Part shown: positions 1 through 5,972 of the stretch, piece after piece
How the letters are laid out: each line of letters starts with the position of its first letter
How positions within the stretch are numbered: the first letter of the stretch is position 1
Assembly: GCA_029863355.1 (NCBI GenBank)
Contig: JAOTVO010000159.1
Location: forward strand, 1-6,335
Reading direction: 5' to 3'
DNA: 6,335 bases
Origin: Candidatus Krumholzibacteriia bacterium
GTDB lineage: Bacteria; Krumholzibacteriota; Krumholzibacteria; WVZY01; JAKEHA01
The notes under the pieces: generated by a model
What the model saw: the letters and a program-made list of their open reading frames with translations, nothing else
Databases searched by the model: none
Told to the model about the DNA's origin: nothing
Translations under genes and position numbers: made by a program

Positions 1-1166
1 AACCCCCGGTAGAGAAGCCCGTCGTAGACGATCTTCAGGCCCGCGCCGACGTAGAGCGGGACCGAGAGCGCCAGGGCGCCCATCAGCGGGCCCGCCATAA
101 CCGGGGCGATGGCCCATCCCGCGCTGCGCACCACCGTCGTTACCCCCGAGGCCGCCATGCGCTCCTCCGGCCGCACGATGGCCATCACGTACGACTGTCG
201 CGTCGGGACGTCCATCTCCACCAACAGCTCGCGCACCAGAAAGAGCACCACCGCCAGCCAGAAAGTCGGCGCGAACGTCACCGCCACCAAAAGCAGACTC
301 GACGGGATGTGCGTGAAGACCATCGTATTGACCAGCCCGATCCGACGCGCCAGCCGCACCGCGCCGAAGTACGAGACCGTGTTCGCCACCCGGGCGGCGA
401 AGAAGAGGGGAGCAATCCACTCCACGCCCACGCCGAAGCGCTTGAAGAACCAGTACGACAAGAGCGCGCTCACCAGGAAGCCGCCGCCCAAGCTGTCCAG
501 CGCGAACAGGGCTGCGATCCGCGAGACCCGCCGGCGCGACTCACGCGACAGCCCCGGCCGAGCCGTCCGCGCCGTCGATTCCACCCGCGACGAGAGTGCC
601 AGTGGGATCACGGCCGTGAGAAGGGCGAGCGCCGCGAAGACCATCAGCGTCCACCGGTACGAGGCCAACGTGTCCAGCGTGAACCACCGCACCAGAAGCG
701 CCGGGAGCGCACCCAAGAGCGCACCCACCGCGTGACCGCCATCTAGAGAAGCGTTGTACCACGCGAACGCGCGCGTCCGCCCCGCATCATCCGTCGTCTG
801 CGGAAAGATCGCCTGCTCCAGCGCCACCGCCGCCCCTCGCTCCCGCCCCATCCCATTGATCATGCCCACGAAAGAAGCCGCCGCCAGAGCCATGAAGGAC
901 TGCCCCAGCGCCAGCCCCACGCCCCCGGCCGCCGTCAGCAAACCGATCGCCACCAGCAAGCGCCGCCGCCCCAAGCGGTCCGCCACCCGGCTCACCACCA
1001 CCGTCGCCAGGGCGCCACTCCCCAGCCCTATGGCAACGAGGAACCCGATCTTCCCAGCCGAAAACCCCAACGCGGCTAGATAGAGCGCCAGCAGCACCCC
1101 GCACATGCCCGTCGCCGTCGAACGGAGAAAAGCACCTGCATAGAGGAGCGCGCGATCCGTGTTCAT
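1..1166 (-). CDS. MFS transporter (C-terminus cut by window edge)
   Basis: Inner-membrane permease of the major facilitator superfamily; the substrate cannot be told from sequence. Reading the minus strand from ATG at 1166 gives 388 codons without a stop, alternating hydrophobic segments with short loops as in a 12-helix MFS protein. The first helix covers about residues 8-32. The cytoplasmic loop 2-3 carries the MFS signature motif A (VADRLGRRR, residues 61-69, with D63, G66, R67, R68). A basic stretch at about 193-215 fits the central cytoplasmic loop between helices 6 and 7. A second conserved-looking patch, MDVPTRQSYV (318-327), lies in the C-terminal half. The last visible residues (GLKIVYDGLLYRG) look like the final helix, so probably only a short tail is missing. 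The Shine-Dalgarno site is weak. The barrel gene ends 33 bp upstream on the same strand, suggesting one operon. Family is secure, function unknown. Confidence 0.88.
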   Translation of the reverse strand, partial: MNTDRALLYAGAFLRSTATGMCGVLLALYLAALGFSAGKIGFLVAIGLGSGALATVVVSRVADRLGRRRLLVAIGLLTAAGGVGLALGQSFMALAAASFVGMINGMGRERGAAVALEQAIFPQTTDDAGRTRAFAWYNASLDGGHAVGALLGALPALLVRWFTLDTLASYRWTLMVFAALALLTAVIPLALSSRVESTARTARPGLSRESRRRVSRIAALFALDSLGGGFLVSALLSYWFFKRFGVGVEWIAPLFFAARVANTVSYFGAVRLARRIGLVNTMVFTHIPSSLLLVAVTFAPTFWLAVVLFLVRELLVEMDVPTRQSYVMAIVRPEERMAASGVTTVVRSAGWAIAPVMAGPLMGALALSVPLYVGAGLKIVYDGLLYRG

Positions 1167-1199
1167 AGGGTTTCGTGCTCTCGTCGGGAATGCCGGAGC

Positions 1200-2291
1200 T
1201 TAGAAGGCCTCGTTTATGTAGATGTAGGGACCCATGGCGTTTCCGCCAAAGGCGAAGTCGGCGCGCGCACTCACGCCTTCGGTTTCATTGAAGAAATACC
1301 GCACTCCGAATCCACCCGTGGCGCGAATGGTCTCGGAGCGAAATGCGTCCAGTCTGGGCGCGACGTTGCCTACGGAGCCGAATGCGATCGCGCCGACGTG
1401 CCAGCCTATTTTTACGCGCAGATCGACCTGTCCCACAGCGGTGTGGTTGTCGCGATAGCGTCCCGCCCAGTATCCGCGCACTAACGATGGGCCGCCGAAC
1501 TGCGGTAGCAGTCGAAACGGGGCGGTGCCGTCGACGCCGGCGTAAACCCCTTGCAGCGCGAGTACCGTACGCGGGCCGAGAGCGACGTACTTACGCACGT
1601 CGGCGTTGAACGCGACGTAATCATAGTCGCTGCCCAGCGCCGACCCGAACCATCGCACCGACGCTTGATGAAAGCTGCCACGGGTGGCGTAGAACGTGTT
1701 GTCGCGCGTGTCCCAGCTAACGGCAAGGCCGACGCCGGACACGACCGCCCCGGCGCTTCCGTCTACCATCCCAGTGGCGAGATCGCCGTCCTCTTGCACC
1801 TCCGTGATTTCATCGTTGCTAAACTCGTACGACGCACCGACGCTCAATCCCTCTCGCAACGATCGCCGCAGCGTTCCGCCCACCGCGAAGGTCCTTGGCG
1901 TGAAGTCCTCCTCGGCCTCCTCGTTGGTGTCGGGGCCGATACCCCAGAACTTGTCGGGGTACCTTTGAAAGCTGACACCCGCGGTAAGCCAGTAGCGGCC
2001 GTCGTCGAAGTAGATGCTTGCTCCGAGGTCGACGATCACCTGTTCGCGTTGCGTGAAGATCAGCGTAGGCGTAATTGTGGAAGGTTTGACGTCGTCGGGG
2101 CTGCTCTTGGGACGGAAGTAAAACATAACGACTGCCCCGCCCGCCGACTCCGTCTCGGGTGTGTAGTAGAGGGCGGGAATGAATACGTATCCACTCCTCT
2201 TCCGAGTGGATGTGGTGTCTTCCTTGGCCTTGGCACCGGCGGCGGCCACGACCGTCAGTAACACCGTCGCAAAAAGCCGAGCACGCATCAT
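1200..2291 (-). CDS. Omp85/D15-type outer-membrane barrel protein without POTRA domains
   Basis: Predicted outer-membrane beta-barrel of the BamA/TamA/D15 surface antigen superfamily. From ATG at 2291 it has 363 residues. Residues 1-22 form a signal peptide (MMRAR, hydrophobic core LFATVLLTVVAAAG, then AKA before KE as signal peptidase I site). The rest is amphipathic strands rich in aromatics and glycine. VRGY at 271-274 matches the conserved VRGF/Y loop-6 motif of the family. The last residue is Phe within an alternating strand (YIYINEAF), the usual barrel-assembly signal. There is no room for POTRA repeats between signal peptide and barrel, so it resembles small orphan barrels rather than BamA or TamA. 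The frame extends up to GTG 2360, but a TATAAT box lies at 2329-2334 inside that extension and the signal peptide would be buried, so 2291 (or ATG 2288) is preferred. No clear Shine-Dalgarno site. Lower GC (about 55-68% in sampled rows) than the flanks. Substrate unknown. Confidence 0.85.
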   Translation of the reverse strand: MMRARLFATVLLTVVAAAGAKAKEDTTSTRKRSGYVFIPALYYTPETESAGGAVVMFYFRPKSSPDDVKPSTITPTLIFTQREQVIVDLGASIYFDDGRYWLTAGVSFQRYPDKFWGIGPDTNEEAEEDFTPRTFAVGGTLRRSLREGLSVGASYEFSNDEITEVQEDGDLATGMVDGSAGAVVSGVGLAVSWDTRDNTFYATRGSFHQASVRWFGSALGSDYDYVAFNADVRKYVALGPRTVLALQGVYAGVDGTAPFRLLPQFGGPSLVRGYWAGRYRDNHTAVGQVDLRVKIGWHVGAIAFGSVGNVAPRLDAFRSETIRATGGFGVRYFFNETEGVSARADFAFGGNAMGPYIYINEAF

Positions 2292-2324
2292 TAGAAACCC
2301 GGGTATCCAGGAAGCCCGAGTAAA

Positions 2325-2357
2325 GGCCATTATAGCGGCCAGGCTGTCGGCGTACTG
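2325..2357 (-). promoter_or_regulatory. Predicted promoter of the barrel-transporter unit
   Basis: On the minus strand a perfect TATAAT lies at 2334-2329, placing transcription start near 2322 and leaving a leader of about 30 nt to ATG 2291. The -35 position at 17-bp spacing reads CAGTAC, a poor match, so an activator may be needed. The -10 box sits in a partial palindrome (2325-2340: GGCC, central TATA, GGCC; 12 of 16 positions symmetric), which could be a repressor site or chance. Confidence 0.5.
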
Positions 2358-2361
2358 CACC

Positions 2362-2390
2362 TTTTCTATGCACGGTGTCTGTGCTATCGT
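2362..2390 (+). promoter_or_regulatory. Predicted promoter of the M48 peptidase gene
   Basis: An extended -10 element, TGC followed by TATCGT (2385-2390), lies with TTTTCT at the -35 position (2362-2367, 17-bp spacer, weak). Transcription would start near 2397, giving a leader of about 32 nt that contains the strong GAGGAGG ribosome site at 2415-2421. The ten bases GTGCTATCGT (2381-2390) recur exactly at 3941-3950 before the tRNA. It is divergent from the barrel promoter, with starts about 75 bp apart. Confidence 0.4.
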
Positions 2391-2428
2391 TTTCGCGGTT
2401 GAACGCGGGCCGGTGAGGAGGACGGATC

Positions 2429-2749
2429 ATGTCGAGAAGTTCCTCGATCGCCGCGCGGGCGGTGATGGCGCTCGTCCTGATGGTGGGGTTCTACCTTCTC
2501 GCGCTGGTGATCGTCGCCGCCTTGCTACTGTCGATCTACGTGCAGATCCGCTTCAAAGCCGGGTACATCTATTTCGTGATCGTCGCCGGCATCGGTGCCG
2601 TGACGATCCTCGTGTCGATCATCCCCAGGCCGGAGCGCTTCGACCCACCCTGGCCGAAGCTGACCCATGAACACCACCCGGAACTGTCCGGAACTGTTCG
2701 CACGCCTGAAGGCGCTGGCAAGGAAGTCCGACGAGCAGATGCCCGGTGA
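2429..2749 (+). CDS. M48 peptidase, N-terminal membrane-anchor fragment (frameshifted)
   Basis: This frame encodes the membrane-anchoring start of an M48 metallopeptidase. ATG 2429 is well supported by GAGGAGG at 2415-2421. Two transmembrane helices are visible, at about residues 11-38 and 45-66, followed by PRPERFDPPWPKLT, a short linker leading to the protease domain. Sense ends at residue 86 (PEL): the following 20 residues (SGTVRTPEGAG onward) are out of frame and continue only to a stop at 2749. The proper continuation (FARLKALARK) lies in the other forward frame from 2697. As read, the product is a 106-residue membrane peptide with no catalytic residues. Joined to the downstream frame it would be a 488-residue protein. 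It is probably half of a broken gene or of an assembly or sequencing error, rather than a separate small gene. Confidence 0.6.
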   Translation: MSRSSSIAARAVMALVLMVGFYLLALVIVAALLLSIYVQIRFKAGYIYFVIVAGIGAVTILVSIIPRPERFDPPWPKLTHEHHPELSGTVRTPEGAGKEVRRADAR

Positions 2750-3905
2750 CATGTACCTGTTGCCCGAGGTGGACGCGTGGGTGGCCAATCGTGGAGGGGC
2801 GATGGGTTTCGGCGGTCGTCGTGTCATGGCGATCGGGTTGCCGCTCATGCAGCTTCTCAGCGTCTCGCAGCTCGAGGCCGTGATCGCCCACGAGTTCGGA
2901 CACTACTACGGCGGCGATACGCGCCTGGGCCCGTGGATTTACAGGACGCACGCCGCAATCGGCCGGACGTTGGCGAACCTGGGCGGGGCGCGCTCGTCGC
3001 TTCTGCAGCAGCCGTTCCAGTGGTACGGGACGGTATTCATGCGCATCACGCGGGCGGTGTCGCGGCAGCAAGAATACACGGCCGATGCCTTCGCGGCGCG
3101 GACGGTGGGTGCCCGGCCGCTGATCGAGGCGCTGAAGCGCATCCACGGGCACGCGGGCAGCTTTCGCTACTACTGGGACCAGTTCGTCGTCCCCGTGCTC
3201 AGCACGGGCTACCGCCCGGCGATCGCGGAAGGCTACGCGCGCCTTATCGGCGCGAAGGGGACGTCGCAGGCGGTGACGGAGGCCGTCGAGAAAGAGATGA
3301 AGGAGGGGCGCGCCGACCCGTACGACACGCACCCGGCACTCGCAGAGCGCATCGCGGCGCTCGAGAAGCTCTCCGGCGGTGAGGCCGAGGACGCGAGGTC
3401 AGCGCTCTCGCTCCTGGGTGAAGTTCGCCAGGTCGAGCGCCTGCTGCTCGGGATGTTCGTGACGCCGGAGAGCCTCGCGAGCTTGAAGGAGATCTCCTGG
3501 GAGGACGTCGGTGAGAAGGTCTACGTTCACCGCTGGAAGCAGATGCAGGCGGCGAACGCCTCCTTATTCATGGGACTGACCGCGGTGACGATTCCGGATG
3601 TGTTCGCGAGATTCGGCGAGTTCGGCCCGAAGGTCGTTCGTGCCGATGGAGGGTCGCTGCCGGAAGACGCCCGTCTAGGGGGCCTGGTCTGGGCTTTGAC
3701 GTCGGCGCTCTCGTTGGGGATGCGCGATGCCGGATGGGAATTTCACGCCGACCCGGCCGAGGGCATCTGCTTCACGCGGGACTTGCACGTAGTCGACCCG
3801 GCGTATGTCATGTATGGACTGGCCGGCGGCGCCATCGACGAGAACCGCTGGCGCGAGTTCTGCGGCGGGTGCGGCCTATCGGACATCCCGCTGTGGCCGC
3901 AGTAG
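2667..3905 (+). CDS. M48 family metallopeptidase, catalytic part (frameshifted from its anchor)
   Basis: Zinc metallopeptidase of family M48 (HtpX/Ste24 type). HEFGH at residues 75-79 supplies two zinc-binding histidines and the catalytic glutamate. The third ligand is probably E136 in QEYTADAFA, matching the ExxxDxxA pattern of the family. The conserved stretch GGDTRLGPWIY follows the active site. From about residue 240 a C-terminal region (LLGMFVTPESL to the end SDIPLWPQ) has no motif I recognise. This 412-residue frame starts at ATG 2667, but that codon has no ribosome site, and its first seven residues (MNTTRNC) look like out-of-frame sequence. Homology begins at PELFARLKALARK. The two transmembrane helices that should precede it are in the frame starting at 2429. 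In the intact reading the zinc motif would be residues 151-155 and the third ligand E212. Whether this part is made on its own is doubtful. Divergent from the outer-membrane barrel gene; the substrate is unknown. Confidence 0.8.
   Translation: MNTTRNCPELFARLKALARKSDEQMPGDMYLLPEVDAWVANRGGAMGFGGRRVMAIGLPLMQLLSVSQLEAVIAHEFGHYYGGDTRLGPWIYRTHAAIGRTLANLGGARSSLLQQPFQWYGTVFMRITRAVSRQQEYTADAFAARTVGARPLIEALKRIHGHAGSFRYYWDQFVVPVLSTGYRPAIAEGYARLIGAKGTSQAVTEAVEKEMKEGRADPYDTHPALAERIAALEKLSGGEAEDARSALSLLGEVRQVERLLLGMFVTPESLASLKEISWEDVGEKVYVHRWKQMQAANASLFMGLTAVTIPDVFARFGEFGPKVVRADGGSLPEDARLGGLVWALTSALSLGMRDAGWEFHADPAEGICFTRDLHVVDPAYVMYGLAGGAIDENRWREFCGGCGLSDIPLWPQ
2678..2697 (+). repeat. 10-bp tandem duplication causing the M48 frameshift
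   Basis: Two perfect adjacent copies of CCGGAACTGT occupy 2678-2687 and 2688-2697. Ten bases shift the frame by one. Leaving out either copy makes the anchor frame run directly into the catalytic frame as LTHEHHPELFARLKALARK, which reads as a natural junction. This looks like a recent replication-slippage insertion, or an assembly or sequencing artefact. Confidence 0.85.
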
Positions 3906-3922
3906 GCCGGTTGTCCGGGCCT
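3904..3922 (+). other. Hairpin at the protease stop codon
   Basis: AGGCCGG (3904-3910), loop TTGT, then CCGGGCCT (3915-3922) can form a 7-bp GC-rich stem with one bulged G. It overlaps the TAG stop and is followed by TCGCGA, not a T-run, so it is not a normal intrinsic terminator. It might still slow transcription or protect the mRNA end. Confidence 0.3.
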
Positions 3923-3950
3923 TCGCGAGCGACAAGGATCGTGCTATCGT
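3922..3950 (+). promoter_or_regulatory. Predicted promoter of the tRNA-Leu gene
   Basis: TATCGT at 3945-3950 is preceded by TGC (extended -10). The -35 position at 17 bp reads TTCGCG (3922-3927), a poor match. The start would fall near 3957, giving a pre-tRNA leader of about 39 nt. It shares GTGCTATCGT with the likely promoter at 2381-2390. Confidence 0.4.
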
Positions 3951-3956
3951 ACTCCC

Positions 3957-3995
3957 GGCTGAAGTCAGCCATCGTGAACTAGGCAGAAGACGATG

Positions 3996-3996
<1 letters not shown>
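3957..3996 (+). other. Inverted repeats in the tRNA 5' leader
   Basis: Two inverted repeats lie between the predicted start and the mature tRNA. GGCTGA/TCAGCC (3957-3962 and 3965-3970) is a tight hairpin or palindromic operator at the transcription start. CCATCGT/ACGATGG (3969-3975 and 3990-3996) is a perfect 7-bp stem with a 14-nt loop that ends on the first base of the tRNA. The two share bases 3969-3970, so both cannot be fully paired at once. Confidence 0.4.
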
Positions 3997-4083
<87 letters not shown>

Positions 4084-4084
<1 letters not shown>

Positions 4085-4107
4085 ACTACTTACCTGACGA
4101 CGTAGTT
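4084..4107 (+). other. Hairpin between tRNA-Leu and pabBC
   Basis: AACTAC (4084-4089) and GTAGTT (4102-4107) can pair as a 6-bp stem with a 12-nt loop, followed by ATCTTT. It could be a weak terminator for the tRNA, a processing signal for its 3' end, or a structure affecting pabBC translation, since the ATG lies 8 nt beyond it. With few G-C pairs and only a short T-run, termination would be partial at most. Confidence 0.3.
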
Positions 4108-4115
4108 ATCTTTCC

Positions 4116-5972
4116 ATGTCATCGACGCTGACATTGCCTGGTGCGGTGCTTACGAGCGCCGTTGAGCTCGGGCGCGCGTTCGGAGAACGCGCGGCGGTTG
4201 GGGGTGCGCGTGTCCCCTATGTGTTGCTGGAGAGCACGCGGAAGGGGCGGAGTGATCGGCGGACGATGCTGTTCGAGGAGCCGGTCGCGTGTTTGGCGCT
4301 GCGGGCAGGTGATGACGTGGGGCGGTTTTTCGATGAGATCGAGGAGCAGCTGCACGCGGGACGATGGCTGGCGGGATACCTGAGCTACGAGCTGGGCTTG
4401 TTGCTGGAGCCGAGCCTGGCGGACCTGGCTGTGGCGGTTCGGGAGGGGACGATGCTGGCGTGGATGGGGGTATTCGAGGGGCCGCGGCGGGTGAATGGGC
4501 CGCTGCAAAGTGTGGAGGCGGCGCCGTTCGGGTTGCGGGACCTGGTGCTGGACGCCTCGGCAGAGGCGTACGGTGGGACGGTAGGGTGCATTCACGAGGC
4601 GATTCGGGCGGGGGAGACGTATCAGGTGAACTACACGATGCGCTATGGGTTCAAGCTGGAGGGAACACCGGAGGCGCTGTATCTGGGGCTGCGCGAGCGG
4701 CAGCGGGTGTCGTACGGGGCGTGTCTCAGCGACGGCGAGCGGACGATCGTGTCACTGTCGCCGGAGCTGTTCTTGGCGAGGGACGGGCGGCGGGTGTGGA
4801 TGCGGCCGATGAAGGGGACGGCGGTGCGGGGTGGGTCGCGGCGGGCGGATGCGGAGCAGGTGCGGTGGTTGGGCGCGGACGAGAAGAACCGCGCGGAGAA
4901 TGTCATGATCGTGGATATGGTGCGGAACGACCTGGGGCGTGTGGCGGAGACGGGGTCGGTCACGGCGGAGGATCTGCTTCGGGTCGAACGGTACGAGACG
5001 GTGCATCAGATGACGTCGACGGTGCACGCGCGGCTGCACGCGGGGGTGTCCTGGCTGGAGGTGCTGCGCGCGACTTTCCCGTGCGCGTCGGTGACGGGCG
5101 CGCCGAAGGTTGCGACGATGCGGCTAATCTCTGAAATAGAGACGTCGCCGCGGGGAGTCTACACGGGTGCCATCGGGTACATCGCGCCCAATGGGCGGGC
5201 GCGGTTTAGCGTGGGCATTCGTACCATTACTGTGGATGGCTCGGGACGGGGCGAGATGGGGGTGGGAAGCGGTGTGGTGATCGATTCGGATGCGGCGGCG
5301 GAGTACGAGGAGTGTCGCCTGAAGGCGGCGTTTCTTTCGGGCGCCGCTCCGGAGTTGCGCCTGGTCGAGACGATGCGGGTGGAGAACGGCCGCGTGCGGC
5401 ACCTGGGAGATCATCTCTCGCGGCTCTCGCGCTCGGCGGCTGAGTTGGGTTTTGGGTGTCGGGTGTCGAGGGTGCGGGCGGCGTGCCGCGAGTCGGCGCG
5501 GTGGTTGGGTTCGGGAACCTTCAGGCTTCGTCTTACCTTGCGCGCGGATGGGGAAGTGAATATGGAGGATATGCCGTTGGAGGTGGTGGCATCCTCGCCG
5601 GTACGGGTGATGCTCGCGGACGCGATAGCGGATTCGCGCGCGGCGCTGCGCGGGCACAAGACGTCGCCGCGATTGGGTTATGACGCGGCGCTCGTGGAGG
5701 CGCGGGCGCGGGGGTTCTGGGACGCAATCTTCATGAACGAGCGGGGTGAGGTCACGGAGGGCGCGCGATCGAACGTCTTCGTGGAGATCGATGGCACGTT
5801 GTGCACGCCGCCGGTTTCCTGCGGTCTTCTGCCGGGCACGCTCCGGGCGCGGCTCTTGCGCTCGGGCGAATGTCGGGAGCGGGTGCTGACGAGAGACGAC
5901 CTCTTTCGCGCCTCGCGCGTCTTCGTCGGGAACGCCCTTCGCGGGCTCCTGGAGGCGGAGGTAGTACCCTGA
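4116..5972 (+). CDS. pabBC: PabB-PabC fusion: aminodeoxychorismate synthase component I / aminodeoxychorismate lyase
   Basis: Cytoplasmic fusion enzyme of p-aminobenzoate synthesis for folate. The PabB part aminates chorismate to 4-amino-4-deoxychorismate using ammonia from a PabA-type glutaminase, not in this window. The PabC part, a class IV PLP enzyme, releases pyruvate to give p-aminobenzoate. Residues 1-150 are the PabB N-terminal region (AGYLSYELG, 86-94). About 152-409 is the chorismate-binding domain, with GETYQVNYT, IVDMVRNDLGR (265-275) and SVTGAPK (325-331). PMKGT places Lys at 233, where aminodeoxychorismate synthases have the nucleophilic lysine and anthranilate synthases alanine; this argues against TrpE. 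About 414-616 is the PabC domain, with the likely PLP lysine K515 (HKTSP) and TEGARSN around E548. Both active sites look intact and 618 residues is normal for the fusion. ATG 4116 has no Shine-Dalgarno site; it may depend on the tRNA transcript. It overlaps the next gene by 4 bp. Confidence 0.93.
   Translation: MSSTLTLPGAVLTSAVELGRAFGERAAVGGARVPYVLLESTRKGRSDRRTMLFEEPVACLALRAGDDVGRFFDEIEEQLHAGRWLAGYLSYELGLLLEPSLADLAVAVREGTMLAWMGVFEGPRRVNGPLQSVEAAPFGLRDLVLDASAEAYGGTVGCIHEAIRAGETYQVNYTMRYGFKLEGTPEALYLGLRERQRVSYGACLSDGERTIVSLSPELFLARDGRRVWMRPMKGTAVRGGSRRADAEQVRWLGADEKNRAENVMIVDMVRNDLGRVAETGSVTAEDLLRVERYETVHQMTSTVHARLHAGVSWLEVLRATFPCASVTGAPKVATMRLISEIETSPRGVYTGAIGYIAPNGRARFSVGIRTITVDGSGRGEMGVGSGVVIDSDAAAEYEECRLKAAFLSGAAPELRLVETMRVENGRVRHLGDHLSRLSRSAAELGFGCRVSRVRAACRESARWLGSGTFRLRLTLRADGEVNMEDMPLEVVASSPVRVMLADAIADSRAALRGHKTSPRLGYDAALVEARARGFWDAIFMNERGEVTEGARSNVFVEIDGTLCTPPVSCGLLPGTLRARLLRSGECRERVLTRDDLFRASRVFVGNALRGLLEAEVVP
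5957..5962 (+). promoter_or_regulatory. Ribosome-binding site that sets the CTG start of the DHA2 gene
   Basis: GGAGGT at 5957-5962, with another GGAGG at 5951-5955, is a near-perfect Shine-Dalgarno site inside the end of pabBC. It lies 6 nt before CTG at 5969, which overlaps the pabBC stop as CTGA. No ATG, GTG or TTG stands at suitable spacing in that frame, so the site supports CTG as start codon. Confidence 0.6.

Noticed and set aside
109..746. Plus-strand open frames of 145-208 codons
   Set aside because: They lie opposite the MFS gene, have low-complexity Arg/Ser/Thr/Ala-rich or Arg/Glu/His-rich products without motifs, and are explained by high GC on the opposite strand.
1551..2261. 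236-codon plus-strand frame opposite the barrel gene
   Set aside because: No recognisable domain and no ribosome site; the minus-strand frame has a signal peptide, VRGY motif and terminal Phe, so this is a shadow.
2619..3332. 237-codon minus-strand frame opposite the peptidase
   Set aside because: Arg/His/Asp-rich product with no motif, antisense to the HEFGH-containing frame.
5454..5467. Tandem GGGTGTC x2 in the PabC part
   Set aside because: A 7-bp duplication would break the frame, but the reading frame is coherent PabC on both sides, so the repeat is native sequence and not a lesion.
4116..5972. Anthranilate synthase (TrpE) or isochorismate synthase as identity
   Set aside because: PMKGT carries the lysine typical of aminodeoxychorismate synthase, and the fused class IV PLP domain matches PabC.
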